A stretch of DNA of 64,000 nucleotides from Liriodendron chinense (GCA_003013855.2 PVNU02002353.1:1674001-1738000), one strand, 5' to 3'. Shown: positions 49,601-58,010, counted from the first letter of the stretch. The notes: generated by a model not told the origin, from the letters alone. Program-made: numbers and translations.

Positions 49601-52600
49601 CATGACGATCACATTAAATTCCGGAGGCACATTTGATGCAGGATGCCCTAATTATGATGCATGCTCATGAACACATATAATCCAGCGGAAATAAACAGCA
49701 ATAATAATCTAGAATTCAACATCTACCATCATAACTTAAGAAAATCATAAAAGAAACATGCAATAATGCGGGCCATCATCACAACCACGGAGTATGAAGT
49801 TCAAGTAATGCATAGGTTGGATCCAGTGAGGGATGGAACCTCCCGATCTTGCATGGTCATAACCCAATCGTACAATGGGATTCACTAGTCCGGGAGATCA
49901 AAGGATTTTTCGGATTAGGGAATCGGGAATCTAAGAAATTAGGGTTTTGGATCAATTCTTAAATTTAGGGTTCGAAGATTGTAAGATAATTGAAATAGAG
50001 AAAGAAGAAAGAAGAAAGAATAATCTTACCTTAGAAGAATGTTGGAAGGACAAAAGAAGAAGGAAGAAGAAGAACAATAGAGAAGAAGAGGAAGATTCAT
50101 AGAGAGAGAGAGGGGAAGGAGGCTACCAAAGAGGCTTTCATTCAATAATAATAAACTAATCTCGTTTTTAGGGCTTTACCCTCTTAAAGAAACATTAAGA
50201 AATAAGAAAAATACTAAAATATCTTCAATACTTGATTAAAAATAAAACTAAAAAAAAAAAATAGTTCGTACAGTGGTTGGGCGCCCGATCGGTCGCCCGA
50301 AGACGTCTAAAAACGTCCAACAACTAAAACACATAAGCGGCTGAATTTCGGGTGCTCGGTCGGTCGGTCGCCCAATTAATAATGGTTGGGTGCCCAAAGA
50401 CAGTGAAAACTGATCAGCAAGCCATTCCAGTTTTCCAATCGGGTCTTCTTCATCCTAAACACGTGTTTTCCCAATGTGGGGTCTTCTATGTACCAAACTA
50501 CATGTGTAGGGTCTTCAATGCTCCTCAATGATCGCCTAGCCATAAGGAAGATGCTTGTGGTGTGTGCTTTCTTCGCTGTTAGACTTTGAAGGGCTAGATG
50601 TCCGCATCATTCTCCTCGGCTGAGACGACCTCGACTCCGACGAGTTAAAACTCTTGTGGTGCTCTAGTAAATCTGGGTCAACGCTCTGCAACTCCGCTTC
50701 TGTCAACCATGTAGATTCTGACGGTGGTTTACTCTTCCATTTGACAAGATATCTCTGGAAACCTCCATCTCTCATGGAAACTATCTCTTCATCCACGATC
50801 CCTTCAATTTCTTCCTTTTGAATAATAGGTGGGGAAGGGGTGGAGTGGGTTGTGAAGCAAACTCAGGGTGTGGCCATGAAGGAGAAGAAAGATCAATGGT
50901 AGGGTTAAGGGAAAGGACTAGATCTTCCACATTAAATGTTGGACTAATGCCCATTTCAGGTGAAAGGTCTATCCTATACTCGTTGGACCCAATTCTTTGC
51001 AATATTTTGAATGGTCCAGCACTACGTGCTTGTAATATCTTAACAGTACCCTGTGAGAACTGCTCTGGCCTTATCCTCACCATTACAGTTTCCTTCCTAA
51101 AACTCTTGCAATCTACGATGCGAATCAGCTGAAAGCATATAACTATCATTGCTTCTATTAATCCGCTGTCTAATATATGTATGCAATTCATGAATGTGTC
51201 GTGCAAATGCATTAGCCGACTCTGAAGACATTTGGGTGACAAACATAGGTGAAACTAAAGGATGCTCTAAAAAAGCAACGGACTGGAAATAAGCAAACCT
51301 ATGGAAATAAACAATCCTATGATCTAGAACTTGAAAAACTGAGACAAAAGGACACTTCTCATGGGTGACACATAATTTCTCATTATAAGTATTATAAACA
51401 AAGATGATGTTCAGGTACCCCAACACTTGAGAACACACACTATTAATATCAAGTCTTGAGCAGATCTTGGCATCAACCATTATGTCCAAAATGTCATCAA
51501 GATGCGGAATAGGGATTCTGGCCATCATATCCACCATGAAGTGAATATGCCACAAGGTGGCGTGACACTTGACTGAGGCTTCGTGGATGGCCAGTATATG
51601 CCCACATGTGCGCCATATGCCATTGTTTTTTAAAGTGAAAAGGGCAGACTTGACAAACAAAACAAAACTCCAACTTAAACTTTCCTTATTGAATTCTTCT
51701 CCGAGAAGTTTATCAAATTTACGCTACATTTCTGTATTTTCTGTGGGGTTCACTAGGTATGGAGGAAAGCTTGACAGGATCGATCCAAGGACAAGATCGA
51801 TTGTGTGTTGAATGTCCCATTTGGGTGAAAAATTATCCATAAATCATCTGGTGGGATATCACAAGTCATGTGAGTGTTTACCATCATATCCTCACTAGTC
51901 TCTTCTTCAATTTCATTTGTATTCACCACGATAAGAGACGTAGATTGGAAGACTGCATCAATCAAATCATACATGACACTTGGAAGTGGTGCGGTCTCAA
52001 ACTCTTCGACCTTTTCATCACTAGCACACACTTTTACATCATCAAAGATGATGAGTGATGTCTCAATTTCTTCCATTTCCTCACTACTGACGTTAGGCAC
52101 GTACTCTTCCACTTCATAAACAAACTGATTGGATTCTTCCAACTAGCCATTCACCAAGGTATTATCTCGCTTCCAAGGAAATATAATTGGTGTTAAACAC
52201 TCAAATTGTTCATAAGCCGAGATTTCCTTAATGATAGGTTGGACCACTTTACAAGGAGGGGACCATATTGGTTCTTTGTTTGGATGAGAAGGTGGGGCAA
52301 CTCTCTTCTGAGCCAAGGGCTTTTGACGATAAGCAATGGGAAGATATTTTTCTTTCAAACACTCTTTCATCTCTTCCCATTGTGAGATCGGGGCTCTCCC
52401 AACTCTATCAATTCGTCGCTCCAAATCTGTCCAAAACGACTTGGCTTGGCCCTCTAATTTCCACTTGGCAAACCTCACTCGACTGTAATTCGACATATCA
52501 CACCAATAAAAAAAATAGTCCAAGTGTTCAAGCCAATCAAGGAATGTTTGTGGGTCCATGCGACCGTTAAAGTAGGCCAACTCATCGGAGTTCGGCTTTC

Positions 52601-55600
52601 CATTGGGTCTCGACGGCCACAGGACAACACTTAATGGCCCTGAAGATCTCAAACGCCTATACTCCATTCACTACGGGGAGACTCTACGGACTGGGTGACT
52701 CACAATATGAGTGCGATTCTAATCCTATGAAGATGCATGACTGACGAACTTCCTAACCCTAAAATCACCAAACCAGAATTTTCTAATTCAAGAAATTTCC
52801 TAAATTTGAAAACTTTCTAAAAATGGAAAATTTTCTAAAAATAACAAATTTCAAAAATAAGACTTTCTAAGTCTGGTAAACACTAAATCTGGACACTATG
52901 ACCCAAATCTGAAATTTTTCCAAGTCTAGAAACTTTCTAAAAATGGAAAGTTTCTATTTTTGGAAACTTTCTAAATATGAAAATTTTCTAGAACAGGCCT
53001 AATATGAAACCCTAATTTGATAACTCGATCGAATGTAACCATGCAAATTTTAATCTCTGATACCAAATTTGATGCAGGATGCCCTAATTATGATGCATGC
53101 TCAAGAACACATATAATCCAACGGAAATAAACAGCAAAAATAGTCTAAAATTCAGCATCTACCATCATAAATTAAGAAAATCATAAAAGAAACATGCAAT
53201 AATGCGGGCCACCATCACAACCACGAAGTATGAAGTTCAAGTAATGCATAGGTTGGATCCGGCGAGGGATGGAACCTCCTGATCATGCATGTTCATAACC
53301 CAATCGTACAATGGGATTCACTAGTCCGGGAGATCAAAGGATTTATCGGATTACGGAATCGGAAATCTGAGAAATTAAGATTTTAGATCAATTCTCAGAT
53401 TTAGGGTTCGAAGATTGTGAGATAATTGAAATAGAGAAAGAAGGAAGAATAATCTTACCTTAGAAGAATGTTAGAAGGATAAAAGAAGAAGGAAGAAGAA
53501 GAAGATTAGAGAAGATGAGGAAGATTCATAGAGAGATTGGGGGGGGGGGAAGGAGGCAACCAAAGAGGCTTTCATTCAATAATAATCAACTAATCTCGTT
53601 TTTAGGGCTTTACCCTCTTAAATAAGCATTAAGAAATAAGAAAAATATCATCAATACTTAATTAAAAATAAAACTAAAAAAAAAAATAGCTCGCGTAATA
53701 GTCGGGCGCAGGATCGGTCGCCCGAAGACGTCTAAAAATGTCCAGCAACTAAAACACATAAGTGGCTAAATTTCGGGCACTCGGTCGGGTGCCCGATGAA
53801 TAATGGTCGGGCGCCCGATCGGGCACCCGAAGACAGTGAAAACTGTTCAGCAAGCTATTCCAGTTTTCCAGTCGGGTCTTCTTCATCCTACACACGTGTC
53901 TTCGCAATGTGGGATCTTCTATGTACCAAACCACATGTGTAGGGTCTTCAATGCTCCTCAATGATCGCCTGGCCACAAGAAAGATGCTTGTGGTGTACGC
54001 TTTCTTCGCTGATAGACTTTGAAGGGCTAGATGTCCGCATCAACATTTTTTTTTTCCCACCAAGATTGAAACCTATGGGCAACATCCTTCTCAATCTCTC
54101 CAATCTCATGAATTATTGACCCAACGTGTCGAAAGTGATCATTCTGCGAAACTTCTTGATTAGCAATCTTATTAATTCCCTATTTTCACTCCTATTGTTA
54201 CTAAAATTGCACCCCGTATATCTTTCCATCCAACTAATTTTAAATCCTTCAGATTCTAAAGCATCCCCCCATAAATCTAGCTTGTGCTTACACCCTCTCT
54301 CATTTTGTCAATCAAAACTATGTCATCTGCAAAAAAAAAAAAAAAAAAACATACACCATGGGATATCTCCCTGCAAATGCCAATACACAATCAATGGATG
54401 CATGCCACATGTTGCACGTTTGCTTGTCTTCCGTAATGACATTAAACGAGCCATCGCATTCATTCATGGCCTGGTGCATGCCTTTAATAGGTGAACAACT
54501 GAATCTGACAAATCACGTTAATGCTCTATGCCGGCACCCTAGGGAGGCCAGATGCTTTGGCCTGCTTGGGGAGCCAGGCCTCAAAACTTGCCAATTCTCC
54601 TTGACTATGAGTGCTTCTCGATAGACCCTGGATACTAACCCCCTCATGTATCAAGTTCAGATGTCCCTCATGGCAGTGAGCTCCGAGAACCCTCAGACTG
54701 GGCCAAATTGTCTTCTTGAACCAGATACCCTTAGGTTCTGAACTGCCTTAGGTGTGGAGCTGCTGCGAGACTCTTGGATGACAAGACCCTGCAAGGGTGA
54801 ATCAAGAGCCAAACCACCTTGACCAATGACGATCTGTCTGTGTCCCAAACGGAATGTTTTATGCCTCACACAATTGATATATTATGTAAACATAGGGCTG
54901 AAGGGGCATTAACAAAATGGATGTCATGTAGAAGTTTAGAAAGTTAAATATTCAATGTATCTTATTTCATCATGATTGAACTTATGCACAGAGATTACTA
55001 TCCAAACTTATAAATATTCCTTGCAGCAATGGATGTTTTAATATTACAACTCCATCATCATCATCATCTACACCTTATCCCAACTAATTGGCTACAAGAA
55101 TCTTTTCCACCCTTCCACTCTGTAGAGGACCATAACTTCAAAATGCCCTAGCATGAACATGGAATGTCATATTGTTCAGATTCATGTTGGAAGCTATCAC
55201 ATTAGTTGGACAGCTGCTGCCAACCTGACGCAACCCTCCTCCTTTATCCAGGCTTGGAACCAGTAATGAGAACACAAAACTCCCCACAGGTGCAATGTAA
55301 TAGACAGTTACATAAGTTGATTACAATCAAGCACTATCTAATGGTCTATTACATAGGTTGATTACAATCATCAAGTTGATTGCAATCAGCGAGTTTTAAT
55401 GTTACGACTTACAAGGCCAAATATTCTTTCCAAGAGCACCCATAAAAATAATAAATACATGTGACAACTGTTATAGAGTCTATGTTTTCCCACTTTCAGG
55501 TTGTGTGGAGAATCTGGAGAGAATGTTAGCAAATCATAAGCATCAGACAAGCATATTGAGTGAAAAAAACAACGATATTTTCGTATGTCAGGCACCTTAC

Positions 55601-55719
55601 AGGCCAGGAAGGGATTTTCTTACCCCACGCTGGATTCTGCCAAGTGTCTTGGATATGTCCAAGCAACCTTCTGGAGTAAATGCAGCCTGCCACTTCCGTT
55701 GACTAAGAGTTTTTCCAGC
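32322..55719 (-). CDS. TBC-domain Rab GTPase-activating protein, nine exons found, N-terminus missing
   Basis: Exons in coding order: 55719-55624, 47806-47703, 43089-42793, 41057-40935, 39509-39421, 36858-36753, 34240-34143, 33523-33263 and 32405-32322, all GT-AG with matching phases. They encode about 419 residues of the plant GYP7/TBC15-like family: KWQAAFTPEGCLDISKTL, IRGEVWEFLLGCFDP, LHQIGLDVLRT, WDILAVYAWLDKDVGYCQG, MSDLCSPM, FWCFERLMRRL, RGNFRCTESSVGVESQL, MLMVLFRREFSF, MWALEYDPDIF, and SGAVKLHKKYLKK. Both catalytic fingers are present: Arg in IGLDVLR (IxxDxxR) and Gln in YCQG. The family speeds GTP hydrolysis by Rab GTPases in membrane traffic. The first exon (about 30 residues) was not found. 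The third listed exon has a one-base frame break. Most introns hold transposons. Confidence 0.88.
32949..32988. repeat. (GC)n(AC)n plus A-run
   Basis: Alternating purine-pyrimidine tract (gcgcgcgcacacac...) followed by A9, in the intron between the last two TBC exons. Confidence 0.85.
33263..33523 (-). CDS. TBC gene exon (8)
   Basis: 87 codons starting MMWALEYDPDIFSMYEEPEV and ending SSKLLQEARGLDDVVK. Includes the basic linker GSKGKAKSTRQCGKFERENL. Acceptor tgcag, donor GTATAG. Confidence 0.9.
34143..34240 (-). CDS. TBC gene exon (7)
   Basis: Completes Glu, then TLGGGDYLFAFRMLMVLFRR and EFSFGDSLYLWE. Acceptor gcacag, donor GTAAGC. Confidence 0.9.
34513..34697. mobile_element. Possible short solo LTR, Copia-like
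   Basis: Runs from TGTTAGAGATATCC to CCTAACA with a TATA-like ctgtatataaag at about 34620, as in short Copia LTRs. No clean 5-bp TSD was found, so the call is tentative. Confidence 0.35.
34960..36480 (-). mobile_element. LINE ORF1-like fragment in TBC intron
   Basis: Two long - strand ORFs (35838-36455 and 35053-35565) lie in line. The first includes FIERWIAEKWKVKSAKAKRL. Between them the strand reads pieces like LGDCWGSCENVD and FVEYSRVRIKKV in shifting frames. This resembles the DUF4283-type ORF1 of plant L1 LINEs, where 'GD.CG....VD...L....ARI' is conserved. Broken by stops. The assignment is by remembered resemblance only. Confidence 0.45.
36753..36858 (-). CDS. TBC gene exon (6)
   Basis: 35 codons plus one base: RGNFRCTESSVGVESQLNSL then ASITQVLDPKLHQHL. 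Acceptor tttaaag, donor GTACAG. Confidence 0.9.
36859..39420 (-). other. TBC intron with simple repeats and decayed elements
   Basis: Contains (GT)n at about 38290-38313 between two 'gcgcccacac' copies, a CA/GT palindrome at 38827-38893, and a decayed pair of 'atcaggcaatcc / ggggcccaaaaa' motifs at 38460-39170 that may be an old MITE. No ORF with a recognisable domain. Confidence 0.4.
38827..38893. repeat. Palindromic CA/GT microsatellite
   Basis: 'acacccacacacacacgtgtgtgtgtg' continues to 'ggtgtgtgggtgtaaag' and then 'acacacacaca'. The CA and GT arms are self-complementary around acgt and could form a hairpin. Confidence 0.85.
39421..39509 (-). CDS. TBC gene exon (5)
   Basis: Completes the Gly of YCQG, then MSDLCSPMIILLDDEADAFW and CFERLMRRL. 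Acceptor gcacag, donor GTATAT. Confidence 0.9.
39880..40127 (-). mobile_element. 5'-truncated L1 LINE inside the MITE
   Basis: Poly-T at 39880-39891 is the poly-A tail of a - strand insertion. GTGAAGGCCAT (39869-39879) and GTAAAGGCCAT (40128-40138) form an 11-bp TSD with one mismatch. The - strand reads AVLWCIWGARNQRCFENKAP, as in the zf-RVT region at the end of L1 ORF2. The MITE sequence resumes directly after it. Confidence 0.85.
40249..40330. repeat. (AG)41 microsatellite
   Basis: About 82 bp of uninterrupted AG. In the 48-kb copy of the same MITE the site reads 'acaagaaaaagaga', so the tract expanded from a short AG-rich seed. Confidence 0.95.
40743..40900 (-). mobile_element. tRNA-derived SINE candidate
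   Basis: On -, 'tggctaatgttgtaggtttg' resembles an A box (TGGCTCAGTTGGTAG-like). About 25 bp on, 'gagttcgattcccctc' matches a B box. A non-tRNA body 'gggattagtctcgccttaa' and a 3' end rich in ttg follow. This is the layout of plant SINEs with pol III promoters. No TSD was confirmed. Confidence 0.5.
40935..41057 (-). CDS. TBC gene exon (4)
   Basis: Carries the arginine finger in (I)GLDVLRT and runs to GYCQ, half of the glutamine finger: LVFYEKQENLSKLWDILAVY, AWLDKDVGYCQ. Acceptor tgctag, donor GTGGGT. Confidence 0.92.
41413..41498. repeat. (AT)27(GT)16 compound microsatellite
   Basis: Uninterrupted AT to 41466, then GT to 41498, within a TBC intron. Confidence 0.95.
42045..42261. mobile_element. 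TAACGGCC-type Mutator MITE, short diverged copy
   Basis: Starts ctaggtgtgc and ends ttgaatgcctt, decayed versions of the family ends. AGATAAATT is duplicated exactly on both sides (42036-42044 and 42262-42270), a 9-bp TSD. The interior keeps 'gtaatgtaacagccattacataatgg' and 'ggtggccattacgaccaccatt'. Located in the intron between TBC exons 3 and 4. Confidence 0.8.
42793..43089 (-). CDS. TBC gene exon (3), frame-broken
   Basis: Acceptor atgcag and donor GTACTA. Frame 1 gives REQYAIWKQECRDMDLVVGS, GRIITAPIISEDGVPIQDPL and VLLEA, then meets TGA at about 42929. The second half in the other frame gives ETASNVLGPNSANVVERVTD and KKIIQWKLTLHQI. The overlap window is 42930-42961, so one inserted base (or a loss of two) is needed. 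The other eight exons keep phase, so this is either a recent disabling change or a base error. Confidence 0.8.
43561..43623. repeat. Poly-T, (GT)n and poly-G compound tract
   Basis: T22, gtttgtgtgtgtgtgtgt, then G23. It sits at the 3' end of the LINE on its right and probably grew from that element's poly-A tail. Long G runs are error-prone in sequencing. Confidence 0.9.
43624..45760 (-). mobile_element. L1-type LINE, 5'-truncated and degenerate
   Basis: Reading right to left on -: about 45540-45580 gives KIVCKLDLEKAY (reverse-transcriptase motif); 45226-45480 gives FSVFINGS and then FRVFVRETPYPLCFFFFLLV, the RT 'G.RQGDPLSP' region; 44482-44817 gives GGVGIRMLEDVNSALLVNWA; 44083-44313 and 43704-43925 give the zf-RVT tail (VLWSIWLERNNYF). 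Many stops and shifts. The 3' end lies at the poly-T tract. It sits between TBC exons 2 and 3. Confidence 0.8.
45761..46766 (-). other. TBC intron, no further element recognised
   Basis: AT-rich; no readable TSD or conserved ORF. Confidence 0.35.
46767..47395. repeat. Degenerate minisatellite rich in CACATG/ATGTG
   Basis: About nine units of 60-76 bp, each starting near 'ccatctttaagtgcc' followed by 'cccacatgtgccaatgtgccacatgc'. Units differ by substitutions and small indels. Open frames on both strands here (for example - strand 46799-47143) arise from the repeat and are not genes. Confidence 0.8.
47703..47806 (-). CDS. TBC gene exon (2)
   Basis: GIHPSIRGEVWEFLLGCFDP then TSTFEERDQLRQRRR. 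Acceptor tatcag, donor GTAATT, ends in phase 2. Confidence 0.92.
48052..48336. mobile_element. TAACGGCC-type Mutator MITE, best intact copy
   Basis: Starts CATGGTGTGCCATAAAGGCC and ends CATTACGGAACACCTT. CTTCCCAAT (48043-48051) and GTTTCCAAT (48337-48345) match at 7 of 9. The interior is almost wholly gtaaaggcc, ccgttac and taacgg blocks in both directions, giving strong self-complementarity. 285 bp, with no ORF. Confidence 0.85.
48346..49128 (-). other. TBC intron, no further element recognised
   Basis: No domain-bearing ORF and no element ends were read. Confidence 0.35.
49129..49633 (-). mobile_element. RTE-type LINE, 3' half (split by the Ty3 element)
   Basis: Begins with a CAT-repeat tail (gtcatcatcatcatctaag) and 'acttatcccaattaatggg', the RTE 3' end on -. 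The same order of phrases as 31566-32056 follows, up to 'ttccctttcggtttgagtgg'. It is cut at 49633 by the Ty3 LTR and continues after 54047. Confidence 0.7.
49634..50609 (-). repeat. 3' LTR of the Ty3 chromovirus
   Basis: 976 bp, TG...CA. Contains 'gggcgcccgatcggtcgcccga'-type GC-rich repeats near 50280-50400. The purine tract gaggagaa precedes it on -. Confidence 0.9.
50610..50796 (-). pseudogene. Chromodomain end of the element's polyprotein
   Basis: The - strand reads DEEIVSMRDGGFQRYLVKWK, then STWLTEAELQSVDPDLLEHH. This is the chromodomain (Y/F-L-V-K-W-K...W) found at the integrase C-terminus of chromoviruses, where it guides insertion to certain chromatin. The ORF runs on into the LTR. 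Confidence 0.8.
50797..51242 (-). pseudogene. Integrase C-terminal region of the chromovirus
   Basis: Contains VMVRIRPEQFSQGTVKILQA, then SAGPFKILQRIGSNEYRIDL and STFNVEDLV-like residues, the SH3-like GPY/F module of Ty3 integrases. The upstream part in a neighbouring frame (51097-51250) matches the segment before it (RQRINRSNDSYMLSADSHRR). Confidence 0.75.
51250..51660 (-). pseudogene. Reverse-transcriptase remnant of the chromovirus
   Basis: Pieces such as IPIPHLDDILDIMVDAKICS and RLDINS match the RT motif region 'PIPRLDD.LD...GAK.FSK.D..S'. They run directly into integrase-C sequence, so RNase H and the integrase core are deleted. Confidence 0.65.
51753..52142 (-). CDS. Acidic ORF following gag in the chromovirus
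   Basis: 129 codons rich in Glu/Asp/Ser/Val (EEYVPNVSSEEMEEIETS), directly downstream of gag. No CCHC knuckle and no D-S/T-G protease motif were seen. Similar in position and composition to the acidic ORF of the element at 24.3-25.0 kb. Function unknown. Confidence 0.4.
   Translation of the reverse strand: MEESNQFVYEVEEYVPNVSSEEMEEIETSLIIFDDVKVCASDEKVEEFETAPLPSVMYDLIDAVFQSTSLIVVNTNEIEEETSEDMMVNTHMTCDIPPDDLWIIFHPNGTFNTQSILSLDRSCQAFLHT
52143..52667 (-). CDS. Ty3-type gag of the chromovirus
   Basis: 174 codons. Contains YFNGRMDPQTFLDWLEHLDY and, later, KWKLEGQAKSFWTDLERRI and EMKECLKEKYLPIAY, the standard gag core (FxGxxxP..FLDWL; A..WW/FW; L...YLP..Y). It stops before any zinc knuckle. Confidence 0.75.
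   Translation of the reverse strand: MEYRRLRSSGPLSVVLWPSRPNGKPNSDELAYFNGRMDPQTFLDWLEHLDYFFYWCDMSNYSRVRFAKWKLEGQAKSFWTDLERRIDRVGRAPISQWEEMKECLKEKYLPIAYRQKPLAQKRVAPPSHPNKEPIWSPPCKVVQPIIKEISAYEQFECLTPIIFPWKRDNTLVNG
53070..54042 (-). repeat. 5' LTR of the Ty3 chromovirus
   Basis: 973 bp, TG...CA, next to the primer-binding site. Differs from its partner by scattered substitutions and small indels. Confidence 0.9.
54048..54350 (-). mobile_element. RTE-type LINE, upstream half of the split copy
   Basis: On -, reads FADDIVLIDK near 54310-54340 (the RT catalytic F-A-D-D motif), then broken matches to the following RTE region down to the Ty3 TSD. With 49129-49633 it forms one LINE fragment interrupted at ACATT. 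An A18 run at about 54331-54348 marks its right edge. Confidence 0.75.
54351..55053 (-). other. TBC intron, no further element recognised
   Basis: No conserved ORF and no readable element ends. Confidence 0.35.
55050..55140 (-). mobile_element. RTE-type LINE, short 3' end
   Basis: 'catcatcatcatctacaccttatcccaactaattggctac' and 'ccactctgtagaggacc' match the - strand 3' end of the RTE family. Strongly 5'-truncated. Confidence 0.6.
55624..55719 (-). CDS. TBC gene exon (first found)
   Basis: 32 codons, AGKTLSQRKWQAAFTPEGCL then DISKTLGRIQRG. Acceptor gtgcag, donor GTAAGA, phase 0 at both ends. In relatives a roughly 30-residue N-terminal exon precedes this; I could not find it between here and the right end of the window. 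Confidence 0.9.
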
Positions 55720-56469
55720 CTGCACAAGCAGATTAGAACAGGAAGATGTCCGTGAATATGCTATAAAGTAAATCAAAACAAAACAGTAATGTAAATGACA
55801 AAAAAATGCATTCGGACATGACATCACTCTGTGCAGCAAAACCTCCATTGCAGGGCAAAGAACTAAGAGCTCAACTACTTATTTTGTACATGATTTCACC
55901 ATTCCTGAGCAACTTGCACAAGCAGTATGTAAATCTCTGGTATGGAAATTGCATTATCAGTTATTGTCAAGTTATAAGGGGAGGTGTGCTGAGGGAAAAT
56001 TTCCAGTCTGAGATTCTTGAAAGATCAGCAAAAATAACTGAAACATGCAGACAAATAAGGATAACTTAATTTGCAAGTCCTCTTTTGGAAACATGTCTCC
56101 CTATCAAAAACACATTTTTCTTTCACAAAATATAATCACCTAAATCTTTGCGCAGAATAAATGACACCAGCTACAATAGAAGGATTATTGGATCATGGAC
56201 AGAATCATATACCAATTTTCCCACTCCTGACTCATCCCATTGGCTAGTCATCACAAAAAGATAAGAAAGATACATAACAAGCAACAAGAAAAACTTACGA
56301 CATTAAAGGATTTCGCCATTTCAATTGTACTTGAGTCTAGGGTGTACACGTCATCGATTTTCTCAAAGGATTTCTCTATTGTGATGATAGTTGGAGAACC
56401 CATGAATTTCGTTTCATGGTCATCTTTAGAGCATTTCACACCTTGGAGATTGAACTTATTCTATAGAAA
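55720..56469. other. Upstream flank or first intron of the TBC gene
   Basis: The - strand ORF at 56251-56439 ends near a donor-like 'gtaagt', but its residues match nothing I recognise and do not fit the expected TBC N-terminus. Nothing else was supported. Confidence 0.3.
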
Positions 56470-56643
56470 TCCAGTATATTGCACGAGGCTAAGTTTTTCA
56501 TTTGCCAATGTTGACAGGGAGGCAAGTACTGTTGTCGATGCGTTTGCAAATGAGAGTGAAAGCCATTCAGGTCTTTGTAGTGGAAATGTGTTCACCACAT
56601 ACTGATCTCTTCAATAAAGTATTTGTTGATTCTCCAAAAAAAA
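56470..56643 (+). mobile_element. L1 LINE 3' tail (RNase H end)
   Basis: The + strand reads SFANVDREASTVVDAFANES, matching the 'HV.REAN.VAD.LA' motif at the end of the RNase H domain in plant L1 LINEs. A stop, a short 3' UTR and an A-run at about 56636-56643 follow. Strongly 5'-truncated. Confidence 0.55.
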
Positions 56644-57269
56644 GGCTTGTGCCCTCATAACAACACATCATGTAGGATCTTGTGACAGAAAATTACAGAT
56701 GGGATGAGAGTATTCTCAAACTTAGTTTTGCAGTTCTCCAAAACAATACGTAGGTATCACCCACCATAAGAGTTCAATGCCAGATGGTTTAGCTGTCAAT
56801 TCTATTGAATCTAGAAACTGCAACCATAATGTGAGTTTTGCCACTTTCACTAAAGAGAATTATCCAAAATGTCCCACAGCCTTGTTCCACCTCCCCTCTC
56901 TATCCGGATTCATGTGTTAAAACTAGGGGCTATATTTTGGAAGACTTATTGTACGTTATATTGAGAATAACTGAATATATCAAGTAGGAACGCGTGTACA
57001 TAAAGTGTGTGCACAACTAAAGAAAGATTATAAAAGATACCAACTCAATGTGAAAGAGCGGTTGGAGTTTCAAGTCAGTAAAAGTGAGAACAATATCACA
57101 AAGACTTAAATAACAGGCTTCAGCAACAGCAATAAAAGCAATAATCACATCTCCAACACTTGGAGATGACTGTAGAGACAAAGTCTAAGCAGTGATGAGT
57201 AATGACAGGTAGCAAGAGTGGTTATAATAGGGGCTGGCGGTCGCAATGAGGAGTGGCATGGTGATCAGA

Positions 57270-58010
57270 TCCAATGAGCTAGCAGCGACATCAAGGGCAC
57301 AGATCAAAATGATGACACAAAACTCTGAACCATATATTAGATCCACTGATAAAAGATCTGATCCAGAGACGAGAGCAGATATAATTCAAAAGCCTGTCAC
57401 AACATACATCAGGCAACAGATACTGAGGATAGGAGAGATGTTGGTGACGAACACCTTCAGATTGATGATCAATGACAACAAACGTCAGACTTGAGAGCCA
57501 ACAGAGGCAACAGATGCAGACAACTTCAAATGATCAGATCTGCTTCCTTCAACAGATTCAGATTGATGTTGTTAGCAACAACAAACTTTAGATCTGATGC
57601 AGACAGATGGACATTGCTGATAGAATTCCTCCAAAAAATCGGAAGCTGGAGATTGCAACAGCAGCAGATCTGGCATGGTGCTAAGATCTAGTAAATTGGC
57701 AGTAACGTCAAGGGCGAATACCAGAATACACAAAAAGGTCAACCATAAGTTAGATCCATAGATAGGGATCAGATCCAGAGACAGGATTGGTTCAAAGAAG
57801 AGAGCAGATCTGAATTCAAATGCCTATGACAGCAAACATCAGGCAATAGTACTAATGCCTTCAGATTGATGATCGACAGCAACAAATGGACTTGAAAGCC
57901 AACAGAGGCAAGCAATTCAGACAGATTCAAATGATCAGATCTGCTTCATTCCACAGATTCAGATGGATGTTGTAGGCAACTGCAAACTTCAGACCTGGTG
58001 TAGACATGCC
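57270..58010. repeat. Tandem duplication inside the left LTR, period about 400 bp
   Basis: 'caaatgatcagatctgcttc' with its surroundings occurs at about 57526 and again at about 57927. The upstream blocks also match (tcagatccaatgagctagca / taagatctagtaaattggca). Two diverged copies; ORFs at 57246-57691 arise from this and are not genes. Confidence 0.6.

Larger units (their letters stand above)
49634..54042 (-). mobile_element. Ty3-type chromovirus LTR retrotransposon, internally deleted
   Basis: LTRs at 49634-50609 and 53070-54042 (TGATGCAGGATGCC...GTCCGCATCA) are nearly identical by eye. ACATT is duplicated exactly (49629-49633 and 54043-54047). On -, the primer-binding site tggtatcagag is at about 53055-53065, next to the right LTR. 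The 2.46-kb interior carries, in order, a gag ORF, an acidic ORF, scraps of reverse transcriptase, an integrase C-terminal region and a chromodomain. Most of RT, all of RNase H and the integrase core are missing, so it cannot move by itself. The chromodomain assigns it to the chromoviruses. Confidence 0.92.

Noticed and set aside
56251..56439. First exon of the TBC gene
   Set aside because: It ends at a donor-like gtaagt, but its residues do not resemble the family's N-terminus, and phase continuity with the next exon does not produce a known protein.
57246..57691. Two adjacent + ORFs as genes
   Set aside because: They sit in a repeated part of an LTR (period about 400 bp) read against the element's orientation and have no domain.
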